Shown one piece after another: positions 8,076 through 20,376 of a stretch of DNA of 64,000 nt (the first letter of the stretch is position 1; the number at the start of each line of letters is the position of its first letter). Below the pieces are notes generated by a model. The model was not told the origin of the DNA. It worked only from the letters and a program-made list of their open reading frames with translations, and made no database searches. Position numbers and translations under genes: made by a program. The DNA comes from Longimicrobiales bacterium (GTDB lineage Bacteria; Gemmatimonadota; Gemmatimonadetes; Longimicrobiales; Gaopeijiaceae), in the NCBI GenBank assembly GCA_951828585.1, contig OX639991.1, forward strand, positions 834,576 to 898,575. The letters run 5' to 3'.

Positions 8076-8160
8076 TGCTCGGGGAGGGACTCGAACCCTC
8101 ACGGGGTTAACCCCCACAGGATCCTGAATCCTGCGCGTCTACCAATTCCGCCACCCGAGC
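8076..8160 (-). tRNA. tRNA-Leu (CAG)
   Basis: Class II tRNA with acceptor GCTCGGG/CCCGAGC, anticodon stem CAGGA/TCCTG with loop TTCAGGA giving CAG, and a variable arm GGGGGTTAACCCC. Reads the frequent CUG codon. Confidence 0.95.
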
Positions 8161-8193
8161 GAACTTCCGGCCTGCCGGCCGACTCTCCCACAG

Positions 8194-8266
8194 TGGAGCC
8201 GAGGGGAGTCGAACCCCTGACCTCCTGAATGCCATTCAGGCGCTCTCCCAACTGAGCTACGGCCCC
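8194..8266 (-). tRNA. tRNA-Ala (GGC)
   Basis: Acceptor GGGGCCG/CGGCTCC with the alanine G3:U70 pair. Anticodon stem CCTGA/TCAGG with loop ATGGCAT giving GGC. Confidence 0.95.
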
Positions 8267-8388
8267 AATGTGCGAACATGACCCGGTAATCCGCGAGCAC
8301 ATTGCCGCGCGGCAAATCGGACGCCCGCGGACACCGCGGGGCCGCCGGGAGACTCGCTCCACGACCCGTGTTTTCAAACAGCCATCAA

Positions 8389-8463
8389 CGGGGCTGACGG
8401 GACTCGAACCCGCGGCCTCCGGTGTGACAGACCGGCACTCTAACCGAACTGAGCTACAGCCCC
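8389..8463 (-). tRNA. tRNA-Asp (GTC)
   Basis: Acceptor GGGGCTG/CAGCCCC, anticodon stem CCGGT/ACCGG with loop CTGTCAC giving GTC, discriminator G as expected for aspartate. A 122-base spacer without visible gene lies downstream of it in + coordinates 8267-8388. Confidence 0.95.
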
Positions 8464-8499
8464 TGTTTTCTGCCCGGCCGGAAGCCAGCTCCCGGCCGA

Positions 8500-8571
8500 T
8501 ACCCTCACGGGGAATCGAACCCCGATCTCCACCTTGAAAGAGTGGTGTCCTAACCGTTAGACGATGAGGGC
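8500..8571 (-). tRNA. tRNA-Glu (TTC)
   Basis: Acceptor GCCCTCA/TGAGGGT with a G1:U72 wobble, anticodon stem CCACT/GGTGG with loop CTTTCAA giving TTC. Discriminator A. The short D arm is usual for glutamate tRNA. Confidence 0.93.
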
Positions 8572-8588
8572 GCGGATCTCCGTGTCTA

Positions 8589-8662
8589 CAGGCCCGGAGG
8601 GACTCGAACCCCCAACCGCCGGTTTTGGAGACCGGTGCTCTACCAAGTTGAGCTACGGACCT
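8589..8662 (-). tRNA. tRNA-Trp (CCA)
   Basis: Acceptor AGGTCCG/CGGGCCT with one G:U pair, anticodon stem CCGGT/ACCGG with loop CTCCAAA giving CCA. Discriminator G as in bacterial tryptophan tRNAs. Confidence 0.95.
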
Positions 8663-8671
8663 ATTATCTCA

Positions 8672-8744
8672 TGGCCAGGGGCGGAATTGAACCGCCGACA
8701 CCGCGATTTTCAGTCGCGTGCTCTACCAACTGAGCTACCTGGCC
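8672..8744 (-). tRNA. tRNA-Phe (GAA)
   Basis: Acceptor GGCCAGG/CCTGGCC, anticodon stem CGCGA/TCGCG with loop CTGAAAA giving GAA. The 162-base gap 8745-8906 to the next tRNA holds no gene I can see. Confidence 0.95.
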
Positions 8745-8906
8745 CCTGCCAGCCCACATCGGATCGACAAAAACCGACCGGGCGGTTCCGGTCTCGAGCC
8801 CGTTCGGGCCCTGAACCGGGCGGCCTGGTCGATGCCGACGGCCCGACGCCGGGCCGCTACGCCAGAAACGCCGCGCGAGGCGGCGTCTCAGATTCCGATG
8901 CAGTCA

Positions 8907-8980
<74 letters not shown>

Positions 8981-8991
8981 GCAAGACTTTA

Positions 8992-9020
8992 ACCGTATCC
9001 GTTTTCGCGAAGAGCGTCAA
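8992..9020 (-). promoter_or_regulatory. Sigma70-type promoter of the tRNA cluster
   Basis: On the minus strand TTGACG (9020-9015), a 17-base spacer, then TACGGT (8997-8992), immediately before initiator tRNA at 8980. Transcription would start near 8984. All 17 tRNAs run in this direction with mostly short spacers, so one or a few transcripts from here are plausible. Confidence 0.6.
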
Positions 9021-9037
9021 TAGCCGGGCCCAGACCG

Positions 9038-9277
9038 CTACGGCATCGCCGCCAAGCGACTGTAGTACCGGTCGATCCACCCGTTCGAGAAGCCCATCAA
9101 CTTGGCGCGACGGGTGATCAACTCGACCTCGCGACGGGTCATCTTGGTCTCCTGTTCGAGCACCTCCGGGTTGGCCAGGCTGATGGCCAGGGTGCGCACC
9201 GCAAAGAGAGGGAGGATTTCGATCCCCACGGCGAAGGTGCGGCTGGACCGGACCAGGAGTTCTCGAAGGGTGGCCAT
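9038..9277 (-). CDS. Small protein of unknown function
   Basis: 79 residues, not recognised. The middle is mildly hydrophobic (VGIEILPLFAVRTLAISLA) and the C-terminal half is basic and helical (KMTRREVELITRRAKLMGFSN). It stands alone between the tRNA promoter (its 3' end is 18 bases from the -35 box) and the broken oxygenase gene. No strong ribosome site is visible before the start, so this could also be a chance frame. Confidence 0.4.
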   Translation of the reverse strand: MATLRELLVRSSRTFAVGIEILPLFAVRTLAISLANPEVLEQETKMTRREVELITRRAKLMGFSNGWIDRYYSRLAAMP

Positions 9278-9359
9278 GGGGACGGCTCGAGTGGATCGGG
9301 TCCGCGGGTTCCCGGAACGGAGTGCCGCGATCGCTGCTAAGACGGCTTGTCGCCCAACC

Positions 9360-10501
9360 TCACCACTGGATCGATTCCGCCGTGTGGACGTGATCGGGCA
9401 TCTTGTAGCTCAATCCTTCGTCGTCGTACACCGAGATCTGGAGCAGTTGAGTGAGGTTGTGCGCCCGAACCCGCTGGGTCCCCGCCAGACGTCGCAGCAT
9501 ACGCTGTTTCGTACGGTATTGGAACAGGGTCGCGACTTCCCACGGGGACTTCTTCGGGAAGTCGAATGCGGTAGCCAGCCTGTCGCCGATAAGCGCTCGC
9601 GAAAGGCGGTACGCCAATCTCACGAGCTTCTGCTGCTCGGCTGGATCCACGACATCCGCAACGGACGGGATCGACTGGATCAGTATGTTGGCCACGGCTA
9701 TCGAATCGGGGTCCGGCGGGGGCTCACACATATAGCTGACCTTGTATATCCCCTCCGCATCCGCGGCGGACGCATAGAGGATGCTCTCCGGGATACCCAT
9801 GACGTATCCCGCGTAACGCCAGACATCGAGAACGCTCTGGTGTTCCTCCCCGGTGAATTGCGAACCCACCAGCATCGAGTACTCCAGCAGGCGCTTCGAA
9901 AAGACGGAAATCGCGAAGCCGAGGTGCGCCGCGCTCACCGGGATTGTTCTGCCGCAGGCGCCGCGCAGTCGACTCCACCCGCCCGGTGATGCTGAACGAC
10001 TTGGCGATGAGCGTCGAGAAGCCCTCCACCAGCACTCCGGTCACGAACGCGACCAGCATGAGGTCCACGTTCTTGTGGAAGGCGCGGATTCCCGGACGCA
10101 GGGCTTCATAGTCCAGCCAGGAAGGCTCTTCAAGGCTCTTGAAGAAGTTGCGCAGGGGCTCCGGCGCAGCCTTCAGAATGTGGTCCTTGCCCTCGATGCC
10201 GGCGCCGATGAAACGGTGCAGATCGCCCGGCGGCATGTCCGACAACTCCTCCATGATCGGGTCGAGTACGGGGTCGCCGATGCCCGTATGTCGCAAGTAG
10301 TTATCGACGGCCACCGGATCGGTGGGCTGGGCTTTGACATAGTTTTCGGCATACGCCGTCGGAATCTTCACCGCAATCCGACCTCCCGTCGGTTCCTCCT
10401 CGATTGCCTTCGGCAGCCCCGAACCAGTCCCCAGCACCGGGGCGGTGCGGCGCACTGATGTGTTTCGATGTAGCATTGGAGCGCGCATCCGCGCCATCGA
10501 C
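9360..10501 (-). pseudogene. Broken MpaB-type oxygenase (DUF2236, latex-clearing-protein family)
   Basis: Two frames together cover this haem-oxygenase-like family. The N-terminal part (to about 9955) has TGIGDPVLDPIMEEL, SLEEPSWLDYEALRPG and GFSTLIAKSFSITGRVE. The C-terminal part in another frame (from about 9955 to 9360) has IPVSAAHLGFAISVFSKRL, VWRYAGYVMGIPES and EVATLFQYRTKQRMLRRL. The shift falls between RRLRQN and IPVS. From memory of the family about 40-50 residues that normally join these blocks (a helix with conserved R/H) are also missing, so a deletion with frameshift is more likely than one base error. Start taken near 10501, divergent from the RND gene. Confidence 0.65.
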
Positions 10502-10570
10502 ACCTGCAACAGGAGCCGCTGGCCCCCAGGCCATTGCGGGGCTGCGCCGGGCACGGTAAGAGTATTCTCC

Positions 10571-13500
10571 ATGGACCGGGCGACCACGACTCCGAAAACA
10601 GCCGAATTGGCCCGCGGCGGCCCGATCGCCTTCATGGCGAGCCATCCGATCGCGGCGAACCTCCTCATGGTGTTCCTGCTGTTCGCTGGCTTGTTCGCCG
10701 CGGGCGATCTCGTTCAGGAAATGCTTCCCGATGCGTCGCTGGACCTCGTTCAGGTCGTTGTCCCCTACCCGGGCGCCGCTCCAGAGGAGGTCGAGTCGGC
10801 GATCGTCCGCAAGGTCGAGGAAGAAATCGGATCTGTGGACGGAGCTACGCGAATCGAGGCGGCCGCTTCCGAAGGGCTTGGATCGGTCATCGCGGAATTC
10901 AAGACGGGCACGGACATCAGTCGGGCGCTGAACGACGTCAAGGCCAGAGTGGACCGCATTACGAGCTTTCCCTCCGGGGCGGAACGGCCCGAGGTCCGCG
11001 AGATCACGAGCAGACAAAGCGTCATTCGGCTGATCGTGTACGGCGACGTTCCGGAGCGGGCGCTCAAGGAGCTGGCATACGGTATCGAGGACGGTATTTC
11101 TTCCCTCCCCGAGGTGTCCTATGTGGAGACCAGCGGCGTCCGGGAGTATGAGATATCGATCGAGGTGCCATCCCACCAGCTCCGGGCCCTGGGTCTCACT
11201 CTCGAGGACATCGCCGACGCCGTACGACGCGGCTCCACGGAGCTGTCCGCGGGCAAGATTTCCACGGGCGAAGAGGAGATCCGCGTCCGGACGATCGGCC
11301 AGAACTACGACCAGTACGACTTCGAGGGAATCATCGTTCTCTCCCGGCCCGACGGCACTTCGCTTCGCCTGGGCGACATCGCAGACCTGCGGGACGGCTT
11401 TGCGGACACCGACCTGATCACGCGCTTTAACGGCAACCGGGCGGTTCGCGTGGACGTGTCCCGTACCGCGGACGAGCAGGTTCTGGAAATCGCGGAGGCC
11501 GTACGAGCCTATCTGGCTGCCGAAATCGTTCCGAACCTCCCCGAGGGCGTCGGCGTCGAGATATGGAGGGACGATACGACGCTGGTCGGGAGCCGTCTGT
11601 CGCTGCTGATCGAAAACGGGATCCTGGGGCTCATTCTCGTCTTCCTGAGCCTGACACTGTTCCTGGAGATCAGGCTCGCCGTGTGGGTCGGCGTAGGTCT
11701 GGTGGTCTCGTTGATCGGAACCCTGTGGGTGATGCTGATCCTCGGCGTCTCCATAAACATGTTCTCGATGCTGGCCCTGGTGCTCGCGCTGGGAATCGTC
11801 GTGGACGATGCGATCGTGGTCGGCGAGAACATTTTCGCCGAGCGAAAGAAGGGCCGCGACGGGCTCGCGACGGCGATCCGGGGCACGCGCCGGATCAGCG
11901 GTCCCGTCATCTTCTCCGTGCTCACCACCGTGACCGCGTTCTGCGCCCTGCTGGCGGTGCCCGGCCCCTCCGGCAAGCTGATGCAGAGCGTTCCCATTGT
12001 CGTGATCGCCATCCTCGCCATTTCGCTGGTGGAATCACTGCTGATACTGCCCCGGCACCTTTCGCATCTTCCGCCCCCCGGCAGACGGGCCTCCACAGCG
12101 GTTGGCCGATGGTTGGCGCGGGTCCAGCATTCCGTGGACAGGGGTCTGCAACGCCTGGCCGATGGTCCGCTGGATCGGGGGCTGCGGCTCGCCACGGCCA
12201 ATCCGCCGGTTGTGCTCGCCGCGAGTACCGGGGCGATCGTGCTCGCGATGGCCCTGGTCGGGTCGGGCTTCGTGCGAGTGGAGTTCCTCCCGCAGGTCGA
12301 GGGCGATGTCATCGCCGCGAACTTCGAGCTGCCTACCGGTACGCCCGGCGAGCGGAGCGCGGAAGTGGGTGAGCGACTGGAGGATGCGGGACATCGTGCC
12401 GCGGCCCGGTTGGCGCGCGAACGGCTGGATGGGGCCGACGCACCCCGGTGGAACACCAGCGTGACCGTGGGCGAGCCGGCCGAACTGTACAATCCCCTGC
12501 GGGGCGACCGGACGACGCCTCCGCGCGGCCATATCGGAGCTGTCCAGTTCGCGCTGCCGGAGGTGGGGGACTTCACCGCCAGCGAATTCGAGGAAGCGTG
12601 GCGGGAAGAGGCGGGAATGCTACCCGGAGTGAGGTCTCTTGTTTTCTCGTCCGGGGCACTCGAGCTGGCACTTCCCGTCCACATGGAACTCTCGCACCCC
12701 GATCCCGTCACACTGAACCGTATCGCGGACGAGTTCGCGGTGGGGTTGGGGAACATCGACGGCGTGTTCGATATCCGGAGCAGTCGGGATGACGGTTTCA
12801 GGGAACTCCAACTGCGACTCAAGCCGGCGGCCCGCAGCCTCGGCCTGACTCGGGACGACCTGGCACGCCAGGTACGGTCCGCCTTCTTCGGTGCCGAAGC
12901 CCTGAGGGTGCTGCGCGGCCGCGAGGACATGCGAGTCTATGTTCGGCTGCCCGTAGAAGAGCGGAACTCGGTGGCCGACATCGATGACTACGTCGTGCGG
13001 ACATCGGGGGGAGCAGAGATTCCCCTGCGGCAGGTCGCGTCGGCGCACTTCACCCGATCTTCCACCGCGATTCACACCATCGACGGGCAGCGGGTCATTA
13101 CGGTTACGGCCAATGTGGACTCCAGAGTCGCTACCGGCCAGCAGGTCAACGCCACTCTGGAGGGCGAGGTCCTGGAGTCGCTGGCGGCCGCCAACCCCGG
13201 CTTCGGCTATGAATTCGGAGGCGAGCAGCGGCAGCAAAGGCAGATAGTGAGCGCCCTGTCCGGCTCGCTGGTCGTTGTCTTCCTGATCATGTTCGCATTG
13301 TTGGCCATTCCCTTCGGATCCTACATCCAGCCTCTGATCATCATGGCCGCCATTCCGTTGGGGTTCGTCGGCGCGGTGCTTGGACACCTGATGCTGGGAC
13401 TCAGTTTCGGGTTCATGTCCCTGCAGGGGCTCGTTGGATGCTTTGGGGTCGTAGTGAACGACTCGTTGGTGATGATCAGTTTCATCAATGAGAAAAGGGA

Positions 13501-13771
13501 CGCCGGGCTTGCGCCCAGGGACGCCATCATCGCCGGCACCAAGGCACGTGCTCGGGCGGTCTTGCTGACTTCCGTCACCACGTTTCTCGGTGTGGCCCCC
13601 CTTGTCTTCGAGCGGGATCCCGCGGCCCAGCACCTCGTCCCGGTGGCGGCGGCGCTGGCCTTTGGCGTTCTCGTCGCCACTCCGCTTCTCATGTTGGTCG
13701 TCCCCGCCCTGGCGATGTCGCAGTTCAATCTCCAGGCACGGCTGCGGATGCGCTCTGGCAGGCGCAACTAG
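10571..13771 (+). CDS. RND-family efflux permease (AcrB/HAE1-like inner-membrane pump)
   Basis: 1066 residues, the usual RND length. The first membrane helix (ANLLMVFLLFAGLFAAGDLV) is followed by a large periplasmic porter domain with the SVIAEF and ALNDVKARVD motifs, six helices with the proton-relay Asp pair in LALGIVVDDAIVVGENI, a second periplasmic half and a last helix set including GCFGVVVNDSLVMISF. Start ATG 10571 puts the MASHPIAANLL motif at the N-terminus; a longer frame from 10445 would add unrelated sequence overlapping the divergent gene. No membrane-fusion or outer-membrane partner is encoded nearby, so its partners must be elsewhere. Substrate unknown. Confidence 0.92.
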   Translation: MDRATTTPKTAELARGGPIAFMASHPIAANLLMVFLLFAGLFAAGDLVQEMLPDASLDLVQVVVPYPGAAPEEVESAIVRKVEEEIGSVDGATRIEAAASEGLGSVIAEFKTGTDISRALNDVKARVDRITSFPSGAERPEVREITSRQSVIRLIVYGDVPERALKELAYGIEDGISSLPEVSYVETSGVREYEISIEVPSHQLRALGLTLEDIADAVRRGSTELSAGKISTGEEEIRVRTIGQNYDQYDFEGIIVLSRPDGTSLRLGDIADLRDGFADTDLITRFNGNRAVRVDVSRTADEQVLEIAEAVRAYLAAEIVPNLPEGVGVEIWRDDTTLVGSRLSLLIENGILGLILVFLSLTLFLEIRLAVWVGVGLVVSLIGTLWVMLILGVSINMFSMLALVLALGIVVDDAIVVGENIFAERKKGRDGLATAIRGTRRISGPVIFSVLTTVTAFCALLAVPGPSGKLMQSVPIVVIAILAISLVESLLILPRHLSHLPPPGRRASTAVGRWLARVQHSVDRGLQRLADGPLDRGLRLATANPPVVLAASTGAIVLAMALVGSGFVRVEFLPQVEGDVIAANFELPTGTPGERSAEVGERLEDAGHRAAARLARERLDGADAPRWNTSVTVGEPAELYNPLRGDRTTPPRGHIGAVQFALPEVGDFTASEFEEAWREEAGMLPGVRSLVFSSGALELALPVHMELSHPDPVTLNRIADEFAVGLGNIDGVFDIRSSRDDGFRELQLRLKPAARSLGLTRDDLARQVRSAFFGAEALRVLRGREDMRVYVRLPVEERNSVADIDDYVVRTSGGAEIPLRQVASAHFTRSSTAIHTIDGQRVITVTANVDSRVATGQQVNATLEGEVLESLAAANPGFGYEFGGEQRQQRQIVSALSGSLVVVFLIMFALLAIPFGSYIQPLIIMAAIPLGFVGAVLGHLMLGLSFGFMSLQGLVGCFGVVVNDSLVMISFINEKRDAGLAPRDAIIAGTKARARAVLLTSVTTFLGVAPLVFERDPAAQHLVPVAAALAFGVLVATPLLMLVVPALAMSQFNLQARLRMRSGRRN

Positions 13772-13918
13772 ACTAGCTGCCGGTACGAGAATACACCCTA
13801 CATCACACCGGGTACGGCGAGGCCTGTTTCCCACCTGCCACCCGCCGTGTTATCCTAAGTGGTCCAAACAGACACGGTGCGTGCTCGGTAGCACCGTCAG
13901 ATCAGCGGGGAGGAACCG

Positions 13919-14209
13919 ATGGCAGAGAGGGTTCCGCCGGAAGAGGTCGAGGCTTGGGTTAGTGCTCATCCCAGGTGGAAGTTCCGCGATGGCGCCATCC
14001 GCAAGAAGTACCGTTTCCCCTCGTTCCGGAGCGCCATCGTCTTCGTCAACAGGGTTGCCACCATCGCGGATGAGCTGGACCACCACCCCGAGATCACCGT
14101 TCGCTACGACAAGGTCATTGTCAGAATGTGGTCGCACGACGCGGGCGGGGTGACCGAGCGGGACCTCGGTCTGGCGGAGCGCATCGACTTCGCGACCTCA
14201 GCTCGCTGA
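13919..14209 (+). CDS. phhB: Pterin-4a-carbinolamine dehydratase
   Basis: 96-residue protein of the PCD/DCoH fold. It dehydrates 4a-hydroxytetrahydrobiopterin, recycling the pterin cofactor of aromatic amino-acid hydroxylases. The signature ADELDHHPEI (two catalytic His) and the C-terminal WSHDAGGVTERDLGLAERID (third His) are complete. Start ATG 13919 follows GGGGAGGAACCG, a good ribosome site. No phenylalanine hydroxylase is nearby; in such cases a role in molybdopterin or other pterin chemistry has been proposed for homologues. Its 3' end overlaps the convergent aminotransferase by 12 bases. Confidence 0.9.
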   Translation: MAERVPPEEVEAWVSAHPRWKFRDGAIRKKYRFPSFRSAIVFVNRVATIADELDHHPEITVRYDKVIVRMWSHDAGGVTERDLGLAERIDFATSAR

Positions 14210-15490
14210 GCGGATCGACGAAACGAGGGTCTTCAGGCCTTTCTCCAGTTCTTTCCTGGTGAGCGTGGCTGGGGGGGTCAACTCCACGACTTCGCCATCT
14301 TGGCCTGCCGCCAGAACGATCAATCCCCGCCCCAACGCCCGAGCGGCGACCTCGGCGCCGGGAGCTGCGTCTTCACGCTTGCGAAGCTCCACACCCAGCA
14401 TGAGCCCCCTGCCCCGCACATCCACCACGCGGTCGCACCCCTCCAACTCGGTTGTCAGATACCCGAGCGCTTGCTCTCCCAGCCGCCTTGCCCTCCCGGC
14501 CAGATCGTCCGCTTCGAGCACGGCAAGGAACGCCAGCCCCCCTGCGCAGCTCAGCGGATGGCCCAGGAACGTGCTCGTGTGAATGGCTTCGCCCGTCGAA
14601 GGCGGCCACGCATCCATCACCGACGGGGGACCGCAGCACGCCGAAAGCGGCATCCCGCCGCCCAGCGCCTTCCCCAAGCAGATGAGATCCGGGACGACCC
14701 CGTCGTGGTCGCAGGCGAAGAGGTATCCGGTGCGCCCCATACCTGTAAAGATCTCGTCGGCGACCAGCAGTGCGCCGCCAGCCCGCGTCCGCCTACCGAG
14801 TTCCGCAAGGAATCCGGTGGGGGGAATCCGGACACCCGCGCGTCCCTGAATGGGCTCCACGATCACGGCGCCTACCGGTACAGGTGCATTGCGCGCAAGC
14901 AGTTCGGAGACGCGAGTCAATACCGCTTCGGCCTCGCTTTGCGAAGCGGGGAAGGGCACGAACCGCACATGATCCGCCAGCCGCGCGGTGAAGGGCCGGC
15001 GAAAGTGCTCCCGGTCGGTGGCCGCGAGGGCCCCCAGGGTCAAACCGTGATAGCTCCCCTCAAAGGCGATCACCCCGGATCTGCCGGTGGCCAGTTGCGC
15101 CGTTTTCAGGGCGGCCTCGACGGCATCCGAACCGCTCAGCCCCAGAATCGTCCCAGACGACCGCCACGGCAGCAGGGCGGCCAACGCTTCCAGGAACTCG
15201 ACCTTGATCGCAGGGGGATGGATGTCCCCCATGCCGTGGACCAGGCGACCCGCCTGTTCCCGGATCCGGTCCACGACCAGACCGTGACGGTGTCCTGCCA
15301 GGGCCACGCCGAAGGCCCCGGAAAAGTCCAGGTAGTCCCTGTTCGCCGCATCCCTGACCGCGCCTCCCGACGCGTGCGTCCAGAAGGGCGGGATACTGCC
15401 GAGGAAGGTGACGTTCCGCGACTCGACTTGCGCAAGCCGTGCGGCCCATCCCGCCGCCGACCCCCTATCGGGCAGCTCATCAGGTCCCAA
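14198..15490 (-). CDS. Class III PLP-dependent aminotransferase
   Basis: 430 residues, fold type I. Visible: GLSGSDAVEAALKTAQLATGR and the SYHG motif of the cofactor pocket, VIVEPIQGRAGV, LVADEIFTGMGRTG (Asp to the pyridine N), and the Schiff-base lysine in LICLGKALGGGMPLS. It resembles 4-aminobutyrate/acetylornithine-type enzymes, but substrate cannot be assigned. The start at 15490 overlaps the end of the antiporter gene by 11 bases, so it is the last gene of the LigA-PolX-antiporter-aminotransferase run. Confidence 0.9.
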   Translation of the reverse strand: MGPDELPDRGSAAGWAARLAQVESRNVTFLGSIPPFWTHASGGAVRDAANRDYLDFSGAFGVALAGHRHGLVVDRIREQAGRLVHGMGDIHPPAIKVEFLEALAALLPWRSSGTILGLSGSDAVEAALKTAQLATGRSGVIAFEGSYHGLTLGALAATDREHFRRPFTARLADHVRFVPFPASQSEAEAVLTRVSELLARNAPVPVGAVIVEPIQGRAGVRIPPTGFLAELGRRTRAGGALLVADEIFTGMGRTGYLFACDHDGVVPDLICLGKALGGGMPLSACCGPPSVMDAWPPSTGEAIHTSTFLGHPLSCAGGLAFLAVLEADDLAGRARRLGEQALGYLTTELEGCDRVVDVRGRGLMLGVELRKREDAAPGAEVAARALGRGLIVLAAGQDGEVVELTPPATLTRKELEKGLKTLVSSIRSAS

Positions 15491-16450
15491 GGGTGATCCA
15501 GACCATGAAGCCGAAGTAGGCGAACATCAGTAGCAGCCCCTCCGAACGTCTGACCCGCTTGGCGGATGCCGTGACCGGCCAGACAAGAAGGGAAAGAACC
15601 AGGACCGCCGGAAGCTGGCGGGCCAGGATCGACGGATCGACCGTCAGATCTCTTACCAGGGCCGACGTTCCCAGGACCGCAGTGAGATTGAAGATGTTCG
15701 ACCCCACGATGTTGCCCACGGCGATGTCCGTCTGCCGGCGCGCCGCCGCCACAATCGAGGTGACAAGCTCCGGGAGTGAGGTTCCCACGGCCACGATGGT
15801 TAGACCAATCATCTCCTGGCTCACGCCCATGACCTGCGCCAGCTCGGACGCACCGTCAACGATTGCTTTGCCTCCGAAGGCAAGGCCGATGGCCCCCGCC
15901 ACGACCAATCCCACATCCCCAAGGATTCCCCGCTTGCCCTCGGGGTCTTCCACGTCCCCGCCGAGAGCATCCGTCTGCTCTCGAAACTCGGACAGGTCCT
16001 CCTCGGCGGTACGGAAGGTGAAGGCCACGTATACGATCACCAGGACCAGCAGGATCACCCCGTCGGCCAGATCCACCTGGTAGTCCAGCACCAGCGGATA
16101 GACGAAGATGGTGATGAGTACCATGATCGGCACGTCGCGGCTGATGACCCGGTCTGCCACGGCCAACGGCCTGATGACCGCCGTGGCTCCCAGAATCAGG
16201 CCGATGTTCGCGAGATTCGACCCCATCACGTTGCCCATCAGCACCCCGACCTTGTCTTCGAGGGCGGCGGCGATGCCCACTACCAGCTCGGGCGCCGATG
16301 TGCCTAGTGAAACCAGGGTAAGGCCCACGACGACGGGGCTGATGCCCATGTTGGAAGCGATCCGGGCGGCCCCGCGCACCAGCCATTCGGCACCGAAGTA
16401 CAGGGCTCCACACCCACCAACCAACTGCACGGAATACCAGACCGGGTCAC

Positions 16451-16454
<4 letters not shown>
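15480..16454 (-). CDS. CaCA-family calcium/sodium antiporter (YrbG-like)
   Basis: 324 residues with the internal duplication of this family. The alpha-1 repeat is GTSAPELVVGIAAAL...GNVMGSNLANI and alpha-2 is GTSLPELVTSIVAAA...GNIVGSNIFN, each with the ion-binding Glu and Asn. About ten membrane helices with an acidic cytoplasmic loop (RTAEEDLSEFREQTDALGG) in the middle. The start is chosen as TTG 16454: GGAGG stands five bases before it and it overlaps the upstream stop (TTGA). The longer frame to 16529 would add non-membrane sequence inside the PolX gene. Confidence 0.9.
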
Positions 16455-20319
<3,865 letters not shown>

Positions 20320-20376
20320 TTACATTCGGGGTCCCTTCCCACATCACAAGCACCAAGCACCGACCAGGAGGTCCGA

